Part shown: positions 46,901 through 56,923 of the stretch, one piece after another
How the letters are laid out: each line of letters begins with the position of its first letter
How positions within the stretch are numbered: position 1 is the stretch's first letter
From: Pseudofabraea citricarpa
Lineage: Eukaryota; Ascomycota; Leotiomycetes; Helotiales; Dermateaceae
DNA: 64,000 nt
Reading direction: 5' to 3'
Assembly: GCA_029641185.1 (NCBI GenBank)
Contig: JAPWGK010000034.1
Span: forward strand, 248,001-312,000
The notes under the pieces: model-generated
What the model saw: the letters and a program-made list of their open reading frames with translations, nothing else
Told to the model about the DNA's origin: nothing
The model's database searches: none
Translations under genes and position numbers: made by a program

Positions 46901-48895
46901 GCAGTAGAAAGCCAGAGGCTGAAGGACGTTGCAATCTTGCTAGATTATGGAGCAGATCCTTCTATACAAAGTCGTGCAGTACAACAAACTAAAGGAACTC
47001 CGCTCCATTATGCCATCCAAACCAAGAAGCCAGAATTGGTCGAGCTTTTACTCAAACATATAATGAAATCTGAACAATCCCCACCAGCTGTGCTAGAGTC
47101 GAGAGACAATACATTCCAAACGCCTTTACTCTTAGCGGCATTCCAGGGAGAGACTCAAGTACTTAAGCTTCTGGTAGAAGCTGGCTCGAATTTATATGCA
47201 CAAAACAGCGAGGGCTTTAATTGCCTTCATGTGGCCGCACGCCAGAGGCATTTCGACATTCTGAACTACCTTATAAACAAAATGGGTGTTTATTCCGTAA
47301 CAAGTATAGAAGGACACACAGCACTCCATCTTGTCATGGCATTGCTAGGGGATGAGCAATCTACAGCATGTGGCGTTTCATTACTGCAAGCCGGCGCCGA
47401 TCCTCTAGCTCCGAATTTTCGCGGTGTAACACCATTGTCCTTATTCGCCTTGCAAATAGAAGATGGGCGTGGCCATGAACTCAGACAACCACTACTCGAG
47501 AAACTCGTTGAACGACAGGTCGATCTCGATAGTCATGGTCCCGACAAACCACCCGTTCTTCATGTGGCCATACGTAATCAAGACTATGACCTTGTGAAGG
47601 ATTTCCTAGATGCTGGTGCATCAATTTCGAACATCTATGCAGGAGCAATGCCTCTACACACATGCGCATCTGTGGGATTAACTTGGTCCCCAAATTACAA
47701 TACTCTTCATGCACTATTACAGAATAGTTGCAGGATAGCTGAGCTCCTAATAGAGAGGGGTGCAGATTTTCGGAAGGAGGATGAGAACGCCAACACTCCC
47801 TTAATGCTTGCCGTTGATGCTGGAAATACGCCCATCATTCAACTTCTGTTGTCCTGTTATCTAAAAACGGCAGCATTGTTTGATATAAATGAAGATGTTA
47901 CGACGCATACTACAACGGTCTCCAGTCATCAATGGTTAGGATCTCCTCGTCGTTGGCTGAAAAAGATGGGTGGATCGATAGACAGATTATCTGAGGATGG
48001 AAGGTGCCAGGAACGGCTACGAGCTCTCTCCCCCGACGACCAGAAAGACGTTATCTCTGCTTGGAATAATGCAATAGTATCATCGAGATGGGCTAGCGTT
48101 TGTGCAATCATGGAAGCGAATCTCCATGGCAACACCAAAGCTTTCTGGTTGAACTTTGAAAGTGGTTGCGACCTTCTCCGCTATGCCCTAAAGAACGATA
48201 TAGGACATGTGCTCAAAAAGTTTATGGGTTGCGCTGGATCTGAGTCTGCCTCGAAGACTGTCAAGGATAAGAATCTAGTGTTTGTATGGAAAGAGCTATT
48301 CTCCGAGAAGTCCTCTACACTTCAGAATTCCAAGAGCAAGACTCAAGGATCCGTACAGGCACCACCATACTCTGATAAGTCCGCAAAGAAGTCGAGCAAG
48401 CCTATCCGTGTAGAAGGAGATATATCATACGTCGAGACCACTCAGGACAGCAGTGGGAACATCGAGGTGTTCGCATTAGAACCTCGGATTTCGAGTGACT
48501 ATGTATCATTTCCGGTTCAAGGCGTGCCCTCTAGCTTCCGGACGCTGATGTGGGCTAGTCGCGGAGAAGACATGCACAGCACAACGCTGTTGCGGATTGC
48601 CCAATTCGTCAGGTGTAAAGGCTACGATCCCAGCCTCGATCTAGCATCTATCCGCGCTGCTGGCTTTATCGAGGCCCAGCTAGAATACACCAAGGAGGCG
48701 GTAAAACTACCAGGCATCAATGAGGAAGAGCGCGTCTTTGAGTCCATCTTTTTTGAAGACGAGGATGACGACGGTGATCTGTTTGCTCTGTTTGGTGCCG
48801 AGATCGAGCATCAGCTTCAATCTCTACTGCCTGCCATGGCGACTAAGGTTCCGAGGGATCCATCGTGGGGCTTTTCTGGGTCGGTGTATAATTAA
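43918..48895 (+). CDS. Large protein kinase / Sel1 / ankyrin-repeat protein (5' end unresolved)
   Basis: From 43918 (first base after the likely acceptor) the kinase frame runs 43918-44229 and 44288-48895 (intron 58 nt), over 1630 residues; one or more 5' exons are missing. An active kinase domain comes first: P-loop GEGVSYRV, VVAVKQI with the ATP Lys, catalytic MAHGDLKLDNVLI, DFG as ISDFGHS, and APE as YNAPEIL. A Sel1-like segment follows (FHVGIAYLAGFGTSVDLEKAM), then about ten degenerate ankyrin repeats (GETPLFLACRLGDMDAV; GDSPLHFAVESQRL; GTPLHYAIQTKKPEL; FNCLHVAARQRHFDI; NTPLMLAVDAGNTPI). The C-terminus has a Ser/Lys-rich linker and an acidic patch (FFEDEDDDGD). No NACHT or NB-ARC domain is present. 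Predicted cytosolic receptor-like kinase. Start and upstream frame need checking. Confidence 0.85.
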
Positions 48896-49410
48896 GATGA
48901 GAGCATCCGGGATGGATGTGCTATACTTGTAATGTATTTCTGATGATGGTTCATGATTTATAATACCCAATTCTGCATAACCTTTAGCTAAGATCTATTA
49001 TCTTGATGAAAATACAGTGAAGTAAATTCCGTCTGTGTAGTGAGTGACGTGATCGAAACCTCGTGTTAGCTGTCTCGCGTATCTGCTGCAAGAAGCATTG
49101 TTGGTATGATGGATTTTTACGAAATTTTTACATATTATGGCGATATACAGAGACACGAAGAATTGGCCGCTTCAGATTAATCCCGTCTCGCCTTTTCTTC
49201 ATAGAAAGAGATGTCTTTCAAGTGAAGTTACTCAACATGTATATATTTATCATCACTGACACGATGATCAGAAACCCCGCCATTGTTGAGAAGCATACAT
49301 CAACCGAAGCGCAGCAAAGTATCAAAATCATCGTCACGCACCCAGGAACGCTCCATAGCGAAAGGGGCACCAGCTATATCTACGCAAAACCGCGCCAGCC
49401 CTGGTATCGT
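48896..49410. other. Spacer
   Basis: 3' UTR of the kinase-ankyrin gene and of small TM copy B. Nothing else. Confidence 0.45.
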
Positions 49411-49794
49411 TCAATGCACAACCCCCTGCGAGCGCTCTTCATCCCGCGGGGTCTTCCTCCTCGTCTGGAACTTCTCCGGGTCCCTGTAATACCAATCCTT
49501 GACCTCATCGGTAGCGAAAACGCTCTTCTCGTTAAACTCCTTCATGAAGACGCATTTCTTCGTGCAGGCATCGAGGAGCGCATCGTGACGTTTGCTGGGC
49601 TCCGCGTTCAGGATATCCAGGAGATCCTTGTTGATCTTCTTCCTGTCGCTCGAGAGCATGTACATCCTGTAGCAGTTCACCATGATCATCAGCCCGAAGA
49701 GGACTTGCACCGCGATGGAGATGGCGTGGGATCGGTGGTAGTAGTCGACGAATCTTTGGATCTCGTCTGGTGTCAGTTCTGAAACGGGTTTCAT
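49411..49794 (-). CDS. Small single-TM protein of the local LD-x-C-x3-C family (copy B)
   Basis: 127 residues. One membrane segment (about residues 24-46, AISIAVQVLFGLMIMVNCY), then a charged stretch and LDACTKKC (LD-x-C-x3-C). WYYRDPEKFQTRRK follows, like WLKNPERFDT in copy C. The antisense strand is also open over 239 codons but has no domain; the family motif decides for the minus strand. Function unknown. Confidence 0.7.
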   Translation of the reverse strand: MKPVSELTPDEIQRFVDYYHRSHAISIAVQVLFGLMIMVNCYRMYMLSSDRKKINKDLLDILNAEPSKRHDALLDACTKKCVFMKEFNEKSVFATDEVKDWYYRDPEKFQTRRKTPRDEERSQGVVH

Positions 49795-50853
49795 GGTGGG
49801 TGAATGAATGAGGAGTTTCTTCGCTAGGAAAGGAGTGAGTGAGTCTTGTTGTGAGAGTGGCTGCTGTAAGAGTGACGACTGCCTCTAAAAAACAGAGATG
49901 ATTGATAAGTTGATCGATAGGAAACCGCACGGAGGGTCATAGCAACCTCCTATATATCCGGCCACGGTTGAACTTGCTTTATTCTACACTAATAAGAGTT
50001 CGTGCTTACGTTCGAGCTTAGATAGAAGTGTGATGGCTAAGTCTTAAACCAGCTTGTCGCTTAAGTTAGTTACGCGACCGATGGCGAGTCAAGCGGCATT
50101 TACATCAGAAAACTCAATTGCAAATCACGACATAAATGGCCTCAAAATAGTTGTGGTGTCAAGGGACAAAGAACAGCAGGACCATCTAAGAATAATCCCT
50201 CAAGTTCCAAAAGATATGCCAAAAAGGCCAGGGGAAACAGACTAGGATTTCGCAACCACTCAACGACATTGTATCCTTATTGGCGGGGTAGTGTTGAGCA
50301 CCAAGGTGAAATGGATTTAGATACTCGTAGCGTAAAGTAAGATGGTAGTCTTTCAATGAACAACTTAACCCGGCCATCTTCTCCGAGATCCGATTCATGG
50401 CCTTACACCGACCGAAACGAGTGACCAATCTGGCCCGAGAGAATTCCACTTAGATCACCTAGCAGCACTCAAGCTTAATCGATTTGAGTGAGGTTGAGCC
50501 TTTTTCGTTCTAGAGAAAGCATACATCACTGCCAATCTCGGAATGACATAGCATAGACGCCAGCCGGGTTTGACTTTTACCCTATTCTTAGCCTACCAGA
50601 TTTTTAGAAAATTAGTTGTAGCGGTATGTTTATACTAGTAGGGTAGATAGCTGTCAATATTTGTAAATTCTCTGTGTGTCGTCTGTAAGAGATGAAAGGC
50701 AGACATAAAAACATGATCTGGAAGCGTTAAATATGTCTTACATGCAATTTCAAGCATCAGTCTAAAATTCATCTCCTCGCTACTTGGCCCCTCACTATTT
50801 TCTTTAAACACCGCACTACCTCTATAAATCGCAGCCTGAATCGCGAATCTACA
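49795..50853. other. Intergenic DNA between TM copies B and C
   Basis: No supported gene. It includes the promoter of copy B. Confidence 0.45.
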
Positions 50854-51252
50854 TTATTTCCTCGGACCATGAATATCCAGGTGAAGATCCCCCCAAAGCT
50901 GCCTCTTCAAGCTGGGAGTGTCAAACCTCTCGGGATTCTTGAGCCAATGAAGAAAGACGACATTATATTTTCCCAGGATGGCAACCGGACAAAACTCGCC
51001 TTCTCCGATGCACTTTTCGACGCACAGGTCAAGGAAGGCCTGTTCGACACAATCCGATTCGAGGACCTTGCCCATTCTACGGAGCTCCTCGGATTGTTTG
51101 TCGTGCTCTGCCACGTCCGCACAAAAGCGCCAGAACATCATGGCGACCACTCCGATGCTCAGCCCCGCTAACATAATGTAACAGAGTATGAGGTCGGAGC
51201 GGCAACGTTGAAGCTCATATGAGAGGGTCTTGTAGGCCTCGTTTTCGCTCAT
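50854..51252 (-). CDS. Small single-TM protein of the local LD-x-C-x3-C family (copy C)
   Basis: 132 residues. Polar N-terminus, membrane segment at about residues 20-42 (ILCYIMLAGLSIGVVAMMFW), a charged helical stretch, then LDLCVEKC (LD-x-C-x3-C), WLKNPERFDT and a basic end. The closest relative in the window is copy B, 1.1 kb downstream on the same strand, suggesting tandem duplication. Confidence 0.7.
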   Translation of the reverse strand: MSENEAYKTLSYELQRCRSDLILCYIMLAGLSIGVVAMMFWRFCADVAEHDKQSEELRRMGKVLESDCVEQAFLDLCVEKCIGEGEFCPVAILGKYNVVFLHWLKNPERFDTPSLKRQLWGDLHLDIHGPRK

Positions 51253-52039
51253 GATGACATCTTACGGCAGGTTAGTTAAAAACTCAAGATCTTTCCGCAG
51301 AGAGATTATAGGCGTTCTTACTTGGCTTAGGGGAATACTTGAAGATTTCTTCTTGACAATTTGATTGGAGAGGTGATGCGGGATGTGAAATTGTTTATGA
51401 TCCATTGTCAGATGATGCAAATGGCAACCGATTTAACTTTAGGTCTAGCTCCCGTTGAACTGATTATACACAATAAATTGTTGTGCCTTATCATAACTCC
51501 ATGGCCAGGATTTAGATTCAAACACTAAGATTATCGCAGCTACTTAGCCTGCTTCGGCTGAAGACCAAACGCCGGCCAAGCTTCTTAGCATATTCTTATT
51601 TGACGATAGAAAATCACGATAGCTTACAGTAGACTTCAGGACAAGTTTAGAACGTTCCACTCTAAGATCAATTTTGCATTATTGATCTGTCTTGAGGGGT
51701 AGTTAAACCCCCGGACATCAAGGTACATGGCACGATAGAGGTAGACAGGAACCTTTTGAATTTGGAGTTTTGATCAGAGACCCTAGCAGTTTTTCACAAG
51801 GAATAGGATCGAATACTTTCGTATGCGAATCCACGTTAGATAGATGTAAAGGCAGCATGAAAACTTTGGTCAAGCCAAGCGTAATTGATAATGGCGCATG
51901 GTGTGCTGATAAAGAAACGTCATATATGAAAGCATTTAAAGCACCCTCTGAGATCTAGGTGCAAGGAAATTTTGTCCCAAGACAGCACCAATTGATGTTC
52001 ATAATTACTTCATACACGCAACAATGAACAGAATGAAAT
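51253..52039. other. Intergenic DNA
   Basis: Promoter of copy C and 3' flank of the RanBP2-finger gene. Nothing else. Confidence 0.45.
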
Positions 52040-53559
52040 TCAATCAATCTCCATTCTATCTTCGTACGTTTCTTGTAGGGGCTCAATGATTTCTTGCAGC
52101 GATTCTGAGTTGGGCGACCAATCCATATCATCCATTGGCCTTTCGCTGATTTCTTGCAATGCCTGTTGAAGCCTGTTTCTCGCAGCATATTCCTCAATTC
52201 TACTACTGGTCTCCCATTCTTTAAGTTCCGCCCAAAGGCGGTCGAGTTTCCCTTCGCGACTGCTATCTGCGAACATCGTCATCAGGTCTCGTGCTTGTAT
52301 TGCCATGCGTCGTAATTCGTTGTTGCTCTGGAGATGACGGTGAGTAGCCGCATTCCTTATCTGAACAGCATCCCTTAAGGCAGACCGAAGTGAATTGCCT
52401 CCGGCGGGTGTGATGGCACGCTGTGGTGTCTCATCCGGCAAAATCTGCCTCCACGTTGCAAGCTCAACTGCTTCCGAGCAAGTCCAATTTTTTGTCTGTA
52501 GAGTATTAGGCATCCAACGCGCCGCGAAATCATAACAACCTTCTTCAAGGATCCGTTGGATTATTGTGAGTATGCAATGCTGTACTTCGTAGGGTAGGCC
52601 AAGGTCTGACGTGTCGGATAGCGGGGGAGACTGATAAGAATTACTCGTATCATTAATAGAAATAGTCTGCACATCGTTCAATGTTAGCCAATGGACGCAA
52701 TGTAACTTTGGGCAGCAAACATGCCTTTATCCAGACTTCCTTGGGATTTATCTGCCTCTGCCTGCCCGCATGATTTCGAGGGGCCCATCTGCTTGTAAAT
52801 ATCCCACCGTCATTTCGAGGCTTAAAAGTTGTGCCATTGCTGTACTCAGAAAGAATTGGCTGGGAGACCTCTTGTGCGACGGTTTCGGGCTTTAGGGAGA
52901 TGTTGTGAATGAGCTTTTTATGCTGGTCAAAGTCGTACCGCCTGGAAAATGTGGTATTGCAGGGTAAATGCGTGCTAGGGTTGATCGTGTCGCATTTCTG
53001 GGGTCCTTCCATATTCCCAGCACTTCTACCTGGGTTTTCCGACGGCGTGAGACATTGATTGCAATTCTTTCGTGAGGCGAAATTCATGTAGTTGCATTTC
53101 GGACACGTCCAATCTCCTGGGAGATAGCGAGGAGTGTTGCTTCGTGCGGGAGAAAAGGACTTGGTTGCTTGCTGCCCAGCCCAGCGGCTAGCTAGCAGAC
53201 CACCAGAATTGGTGCGAACATTCTCCTTCCTGAGATCTGGCAGCTGTGAGGATCATGGCATGTAACAGGCGTATCCAACTGAACTATCGACGTACCCATA
53301 ATGAGCCGTGCTGAGTGATTTCCTTGTTGGAAGTGGGACAAGGCTCTGTATTAACCTCAGCGCTTCCAATGTTTCTGTACCCCCTTCGATGTATGTGAAG
53401 GCAGTGTACGGCTGGATAAGAAACGGCTATAACCGGATCGATAAAGAAATCAAATCTGGGTATAAAATAAGGGTATAGATGGTTCTTAACAGGCGTATTT
53501 ATTGTTTGAAGTTGTTGTTGATTGGAGTCGAAGGGGAAGGTTGCTGATCCTAAAAACAT
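52040..53559 (-). CDS. RanBP2-type zinc-finger protein with an additional C2H2-like finger
   Basis: Hypothetical protein. The likely exons are 53559-53296, 53243-52737 and 52666-52040, 465 residues; the second donor (52736) is weak, and a phase-0 donor 32 nt downstream is an alternative. Near residue 125 is a textbook RanBP2 finger: GDWTCPKCNYMN followed by C-x2-C (W-x-C-x2-C-x3-N-x6-C-x2-C), a fold that binds RNA or ubiquitin. About 35 residues on is an atypical finger with LPCNTTFSRRYDFDQHKKLIH. The C-terminal half is helical and acidic (DDMDWSPN), starting from a conserved-looking LGLPYEVQHCILTIIQR. The first exon may be longer or start elsewhere, since its only ATG is at 53559. Confidence 0.7.
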
Positions 53560-54342
53560 ACTAGCGCAGCCTTTTCATGTTGGTCCCATAACAGCCTCGC
53601 TTAGTCATGCAAGGCAGTTTCCGCTGATCTAAGTTGCTAGATAATCCAGAGTTTTACAAATCTTGTAACACAGTTGCGAAAGTGAAAATCCATCATTCCC
53701 TCCAGTTGAAAAAAAATACAGTGATAAATAGTCCATTGAAGGCCGCAGTGTTACTGGTTTACTGGTGTGAAAATGAATTTACGAGCGATGGTACGAGAAA
53801 GTCCGATCATGACGTGAATAATAAGAAAGGAGACTTTTAACTCCAAGTTGGCTACCTAGGAGTAAACTTCCAGGAGATTGTGGTTACTATGGCAGATATT
53901 TGGTCAGAATAACCGCTTTTTGCTGTACATTACGGAGCGTACATACGCAACAGGGTGCTGCCGATGTCAAATGACCCCAAAGAACACTGTCCTCCCAATA
54001 CCACCCATTCATCTAATATTCCATAATGCTTTGTCATTGCTTAGAGAACCAAACCTACGGCTGTCGATCACCGCAGAAGTAGCGGTGGAAAATTAAGCGA
54101 GGAAGTTTCGAGGCCCGCGAGGCTGTAAACATGTTGATCATTAAAGCATGCCAGATTGACCAGTTCCTGTTCCTAGTCAAAGATTGACCAACCTACAGTC
54201 TCTTTGTCTTCATCGAGAGCAAAGATTAGACCTAGGAATCCAAAGTCTTACCTATCAGCAAGAGAAGAAGAAATGAAGAGATGCAAAACTCAAACTGCTC
54301 GCGTCAAACTCACCGAATACAAACAACAAACCCAAAATCCCA
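53560..54342. other. Intergenic DNA
   Basis: No supported gene. Confidence 0.4.
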
Positions 54343-55238
54343 CGACATGCAACAAAACCACAACTTGTCCCTCATCTACGACAAGCACGGTAAGAAAATA
54401 TGCATATCAATTAAACACCAAACCTTAAACTGAGATCATGGTGAAGAAAAAAAGAAAAAAGAAATGTAGCCTTCGGCTAAGCCAAAAGAGACTTCCGAAA
54501 GCGAAGATGAGCTAGCGGAAGAGCGTAAAGACAAAAGGAAGCAGGAGGAGTAAAAAAATCTAACTATAACTATAAAGCGCAACTCAAAAGTTGCAGACGT
54601 GCAACAAAGAATCCTTTCCAGCTTAGGCACGCCAAAGGTAAGTCCGGCCAGGAATTACTAGATGTTTATCTTTTCTGAGACGGGAGGGAAGGGGGCTTGC
54701 AGCGAGTCGGGTCGTCGGTTTCTTTGCTCGGTTGAATTATTTTTTGTGGTTTGGGACAGGTGATCAGACAGATTCCGGCCATGCAGCTCATGATTCGTGA
54801 TTGAGAAGGAATGAGGAAGTTAATTATATCTTGTCATTTTTCTTGGGACGTAGTACTCGCTATTCGGTGTGGGGCCTTATAGCGAGTCAAATCGTTTATG
54901 ACAGTATCACCCGGGTTTTTGTTTTCGTGGTGTACTGTTATGATAGATTCAAGCCACTTACAAGTTTTCCTTATGAAGTTCAGCATCTTGATCAGCAGCT
55001 GCTCACGTATATCTGCGAGGAGCTAGCCCTTTCTTGGCTCCATAGAATAACAGGATAATCATTCTTTGTCGCCCGTGAGAGAATCTTGGACCACGTCAGT
55101 GACAAGTGACAATCGAGTCATTCATAAGTGAAAGAAATAAGCTTTCCGGAGCCTTGATACCAAACATGGAAGATTTCGGGAACGGGACAGGAAAACAAGC
55201 GACGGGACATTGTTGTTCAGGTCATGCGAGCGAACAAG

Positions 55239-55256
55239 CGTGCGTGCGTGCGTGCA
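55239..55256. repeat. (GCGT)n microsatellite
   Basis: About four GCGT units followed by alternating purine-pyrimidine ATATGCAC, inside the array region. Confidence 0.8.
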
Positions 55257-56454
55257 TATATGCACCTCATGCATGGATGCCGAACCGCCGCCACGGGATG
55301 GATGGACTGCCCAGGTGAACATTGCCAGCACGGCAGAACAGAAAAGCTAAAAATCAGCGACGTGCAACAGAGCAGTTGTTCGTGAAAGCAAGAAATAAGA
55401 GCTTAGTTGTCTCGTCGAGGATACAGTGCGTGACCGGAAGGCCAAGCCCTGGTACGCGTAACCTGTCTTACGGAAATTTCCCCATCTTGCTTCTGTTATA
55501 GTAGACTCCACATCTCACCCACGTGCATGCATGCGCAAGAACAAAGTACAGCGGTCAACGACTATACTTGTACTGCAAACAAAGCCATTGTGTTTTGCTC
55601 TCAGGGTGGAGAAATCGTGGGGTCATGAATATAAATTCTGGGAATTTAACGACCTCGGAGCTTTATCAGTCCAAGAAACGACAACACCAGTGTTTTGTTG
55701 CATCAAGAAACTTTCAGGATACAACCAGTATATTCTAAAGTAGTCCAGGTACAGAGGAATCCAGATAAATGCTACCTGAGAAGAGAGCGCAATGCCTTTC
55801 TCAGTTGCACTAGTGTATGACGTATATTGAGGAAGGCGGTTCACGTAAGAAACGGAAGAAGACCGGCGGAAAGATGGACAAACTTCAGAACGGAAGCCTG
55901 GCGTCTTTGTGCCTTACTGGTCGGTGTAAGAATCCGAACTTAAAAGAGCGACATGCAACAAAATGTGCAAAGCTGACCAAAGTCAAGAGACAACAAGAGC
56001 TAAAGAGGAACTTGGTCAGATATGGAGAGGGAGAACAAGTACTCGATGCAACCACGGGACGGGCCATAGTCACTTCTTCAGCTCCGAGCTCGAAGCTAGA
56101 ACGAATAGCCAAGCCTCGAAGCATCTAGAACTTTATTGAGCGACGTGCAACAGTACAATACCGGAACCTTTTCCAGGATCTCGTCCGAGGAAGGAGGAAA
56201 AAGAAAGTAAAAGAAGCCTCGGAAGACGGGAAAGAGGTGGGATGAAAGTGATAGTCGGGAATTCTAACCGACCTTCGTGGGAAAAACCAATCTTCAACAG
56301 CGATGGAGAAAGTCTAATAACGCGACTTGCAACAAGATGGAGGCTTTCTTCATCTTGGATAAAGTAGTAGTGTGCCAATCGGCGTTACCGACAACGGCCC
56401 AGGAAACAACCACCAGTGATGGTGAGTCAGTCGTTTTGTTCCATCGTCATATCT

Positions 56455-56473
56455 GACATGACATGACATGACA
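56455..56473. repeat. (GACAT)n pentanucleotide repeat
   Basis: Nearly four GACAT units, inside the array region. Confidence 0.8.
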
Positions 56474-56923
56474 GCGGCACGGAACGTCGCCACTAAAATC
56501 CCATGCATTATGCACACAGAAACTTGGTAGGCAAGCACTTCCAAAGTTTAAAGTGCTACGACTTGCAACAAAGCCTCCCAGCCACTATCACAAAGTCTAA
56601 TAGAACCATTAAAACTATCCTGATTTTGCTGCTTATGAAGCGGTCATAGACTGCTGTGCCGCTTACATGGATTCTGATTGGCCGGGAGATACAGCCGAAT
56701 AGGAAAGCTAGCGGTAAATCTGAGATGTGATTCCTCCGGATCGTGAGACCGAACGATTTGCTTCACCCGCCTGGAAAAGACGGCACGGTGAGATCTTTAT
56801 AGACAGGCCATGCATACCCAATAAGAAGACAGAGCAAAAAAAGTCAAAAAGAAACGACATGCAACAGAACTTTGGAGAGCAGGAACATCATCAAATGGGG
56901 CAGGTGCAGGAACATGGTCGTAT

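Larger units (their letters stand above)
54343..56867 (+). repeat. Eight-copy dispersed motif array, CGAC-N-TGCAACA(A/G)
   Basis: Eight copies in the same orientation begin at 54343, 54595 (AGAC variant), 55358, 55949, 56141, 56323, 56559 and 56855. Spacings are 252, 763, 591, 192, 182, 236 and 296 bp. Conservation extends upstream as an A/G-T/C-rich AAGTYTAAAA-like stretch about 12 bp before the core. Between copies the DNA is not obviously repeated. Frame analysis gives R-[RHL]-A-T-[KERV] in one register and T-C-N-[KRS] in another, so a series of small exons is conceivable, but no consistent donor/acceptor set closes. Degenerate extra copies may lie near 55565 and 55677. Nature unknown. Confidence 0.75.

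Noticed and set aside
49063..49782. 239-codon plus-strand open frame
   Set aside because: It is antisense to small TM copy B, whose LD-x-C-x3-C motif and TM segment are shared with two other genes. The plus frame has no domain.
54343..56867. CRISPR-like array
   Set aside because: The organism is eukaryotic, spacing is irregular (182-763 bp) and there are no cas genes; treated as an unexplained motif array instead.
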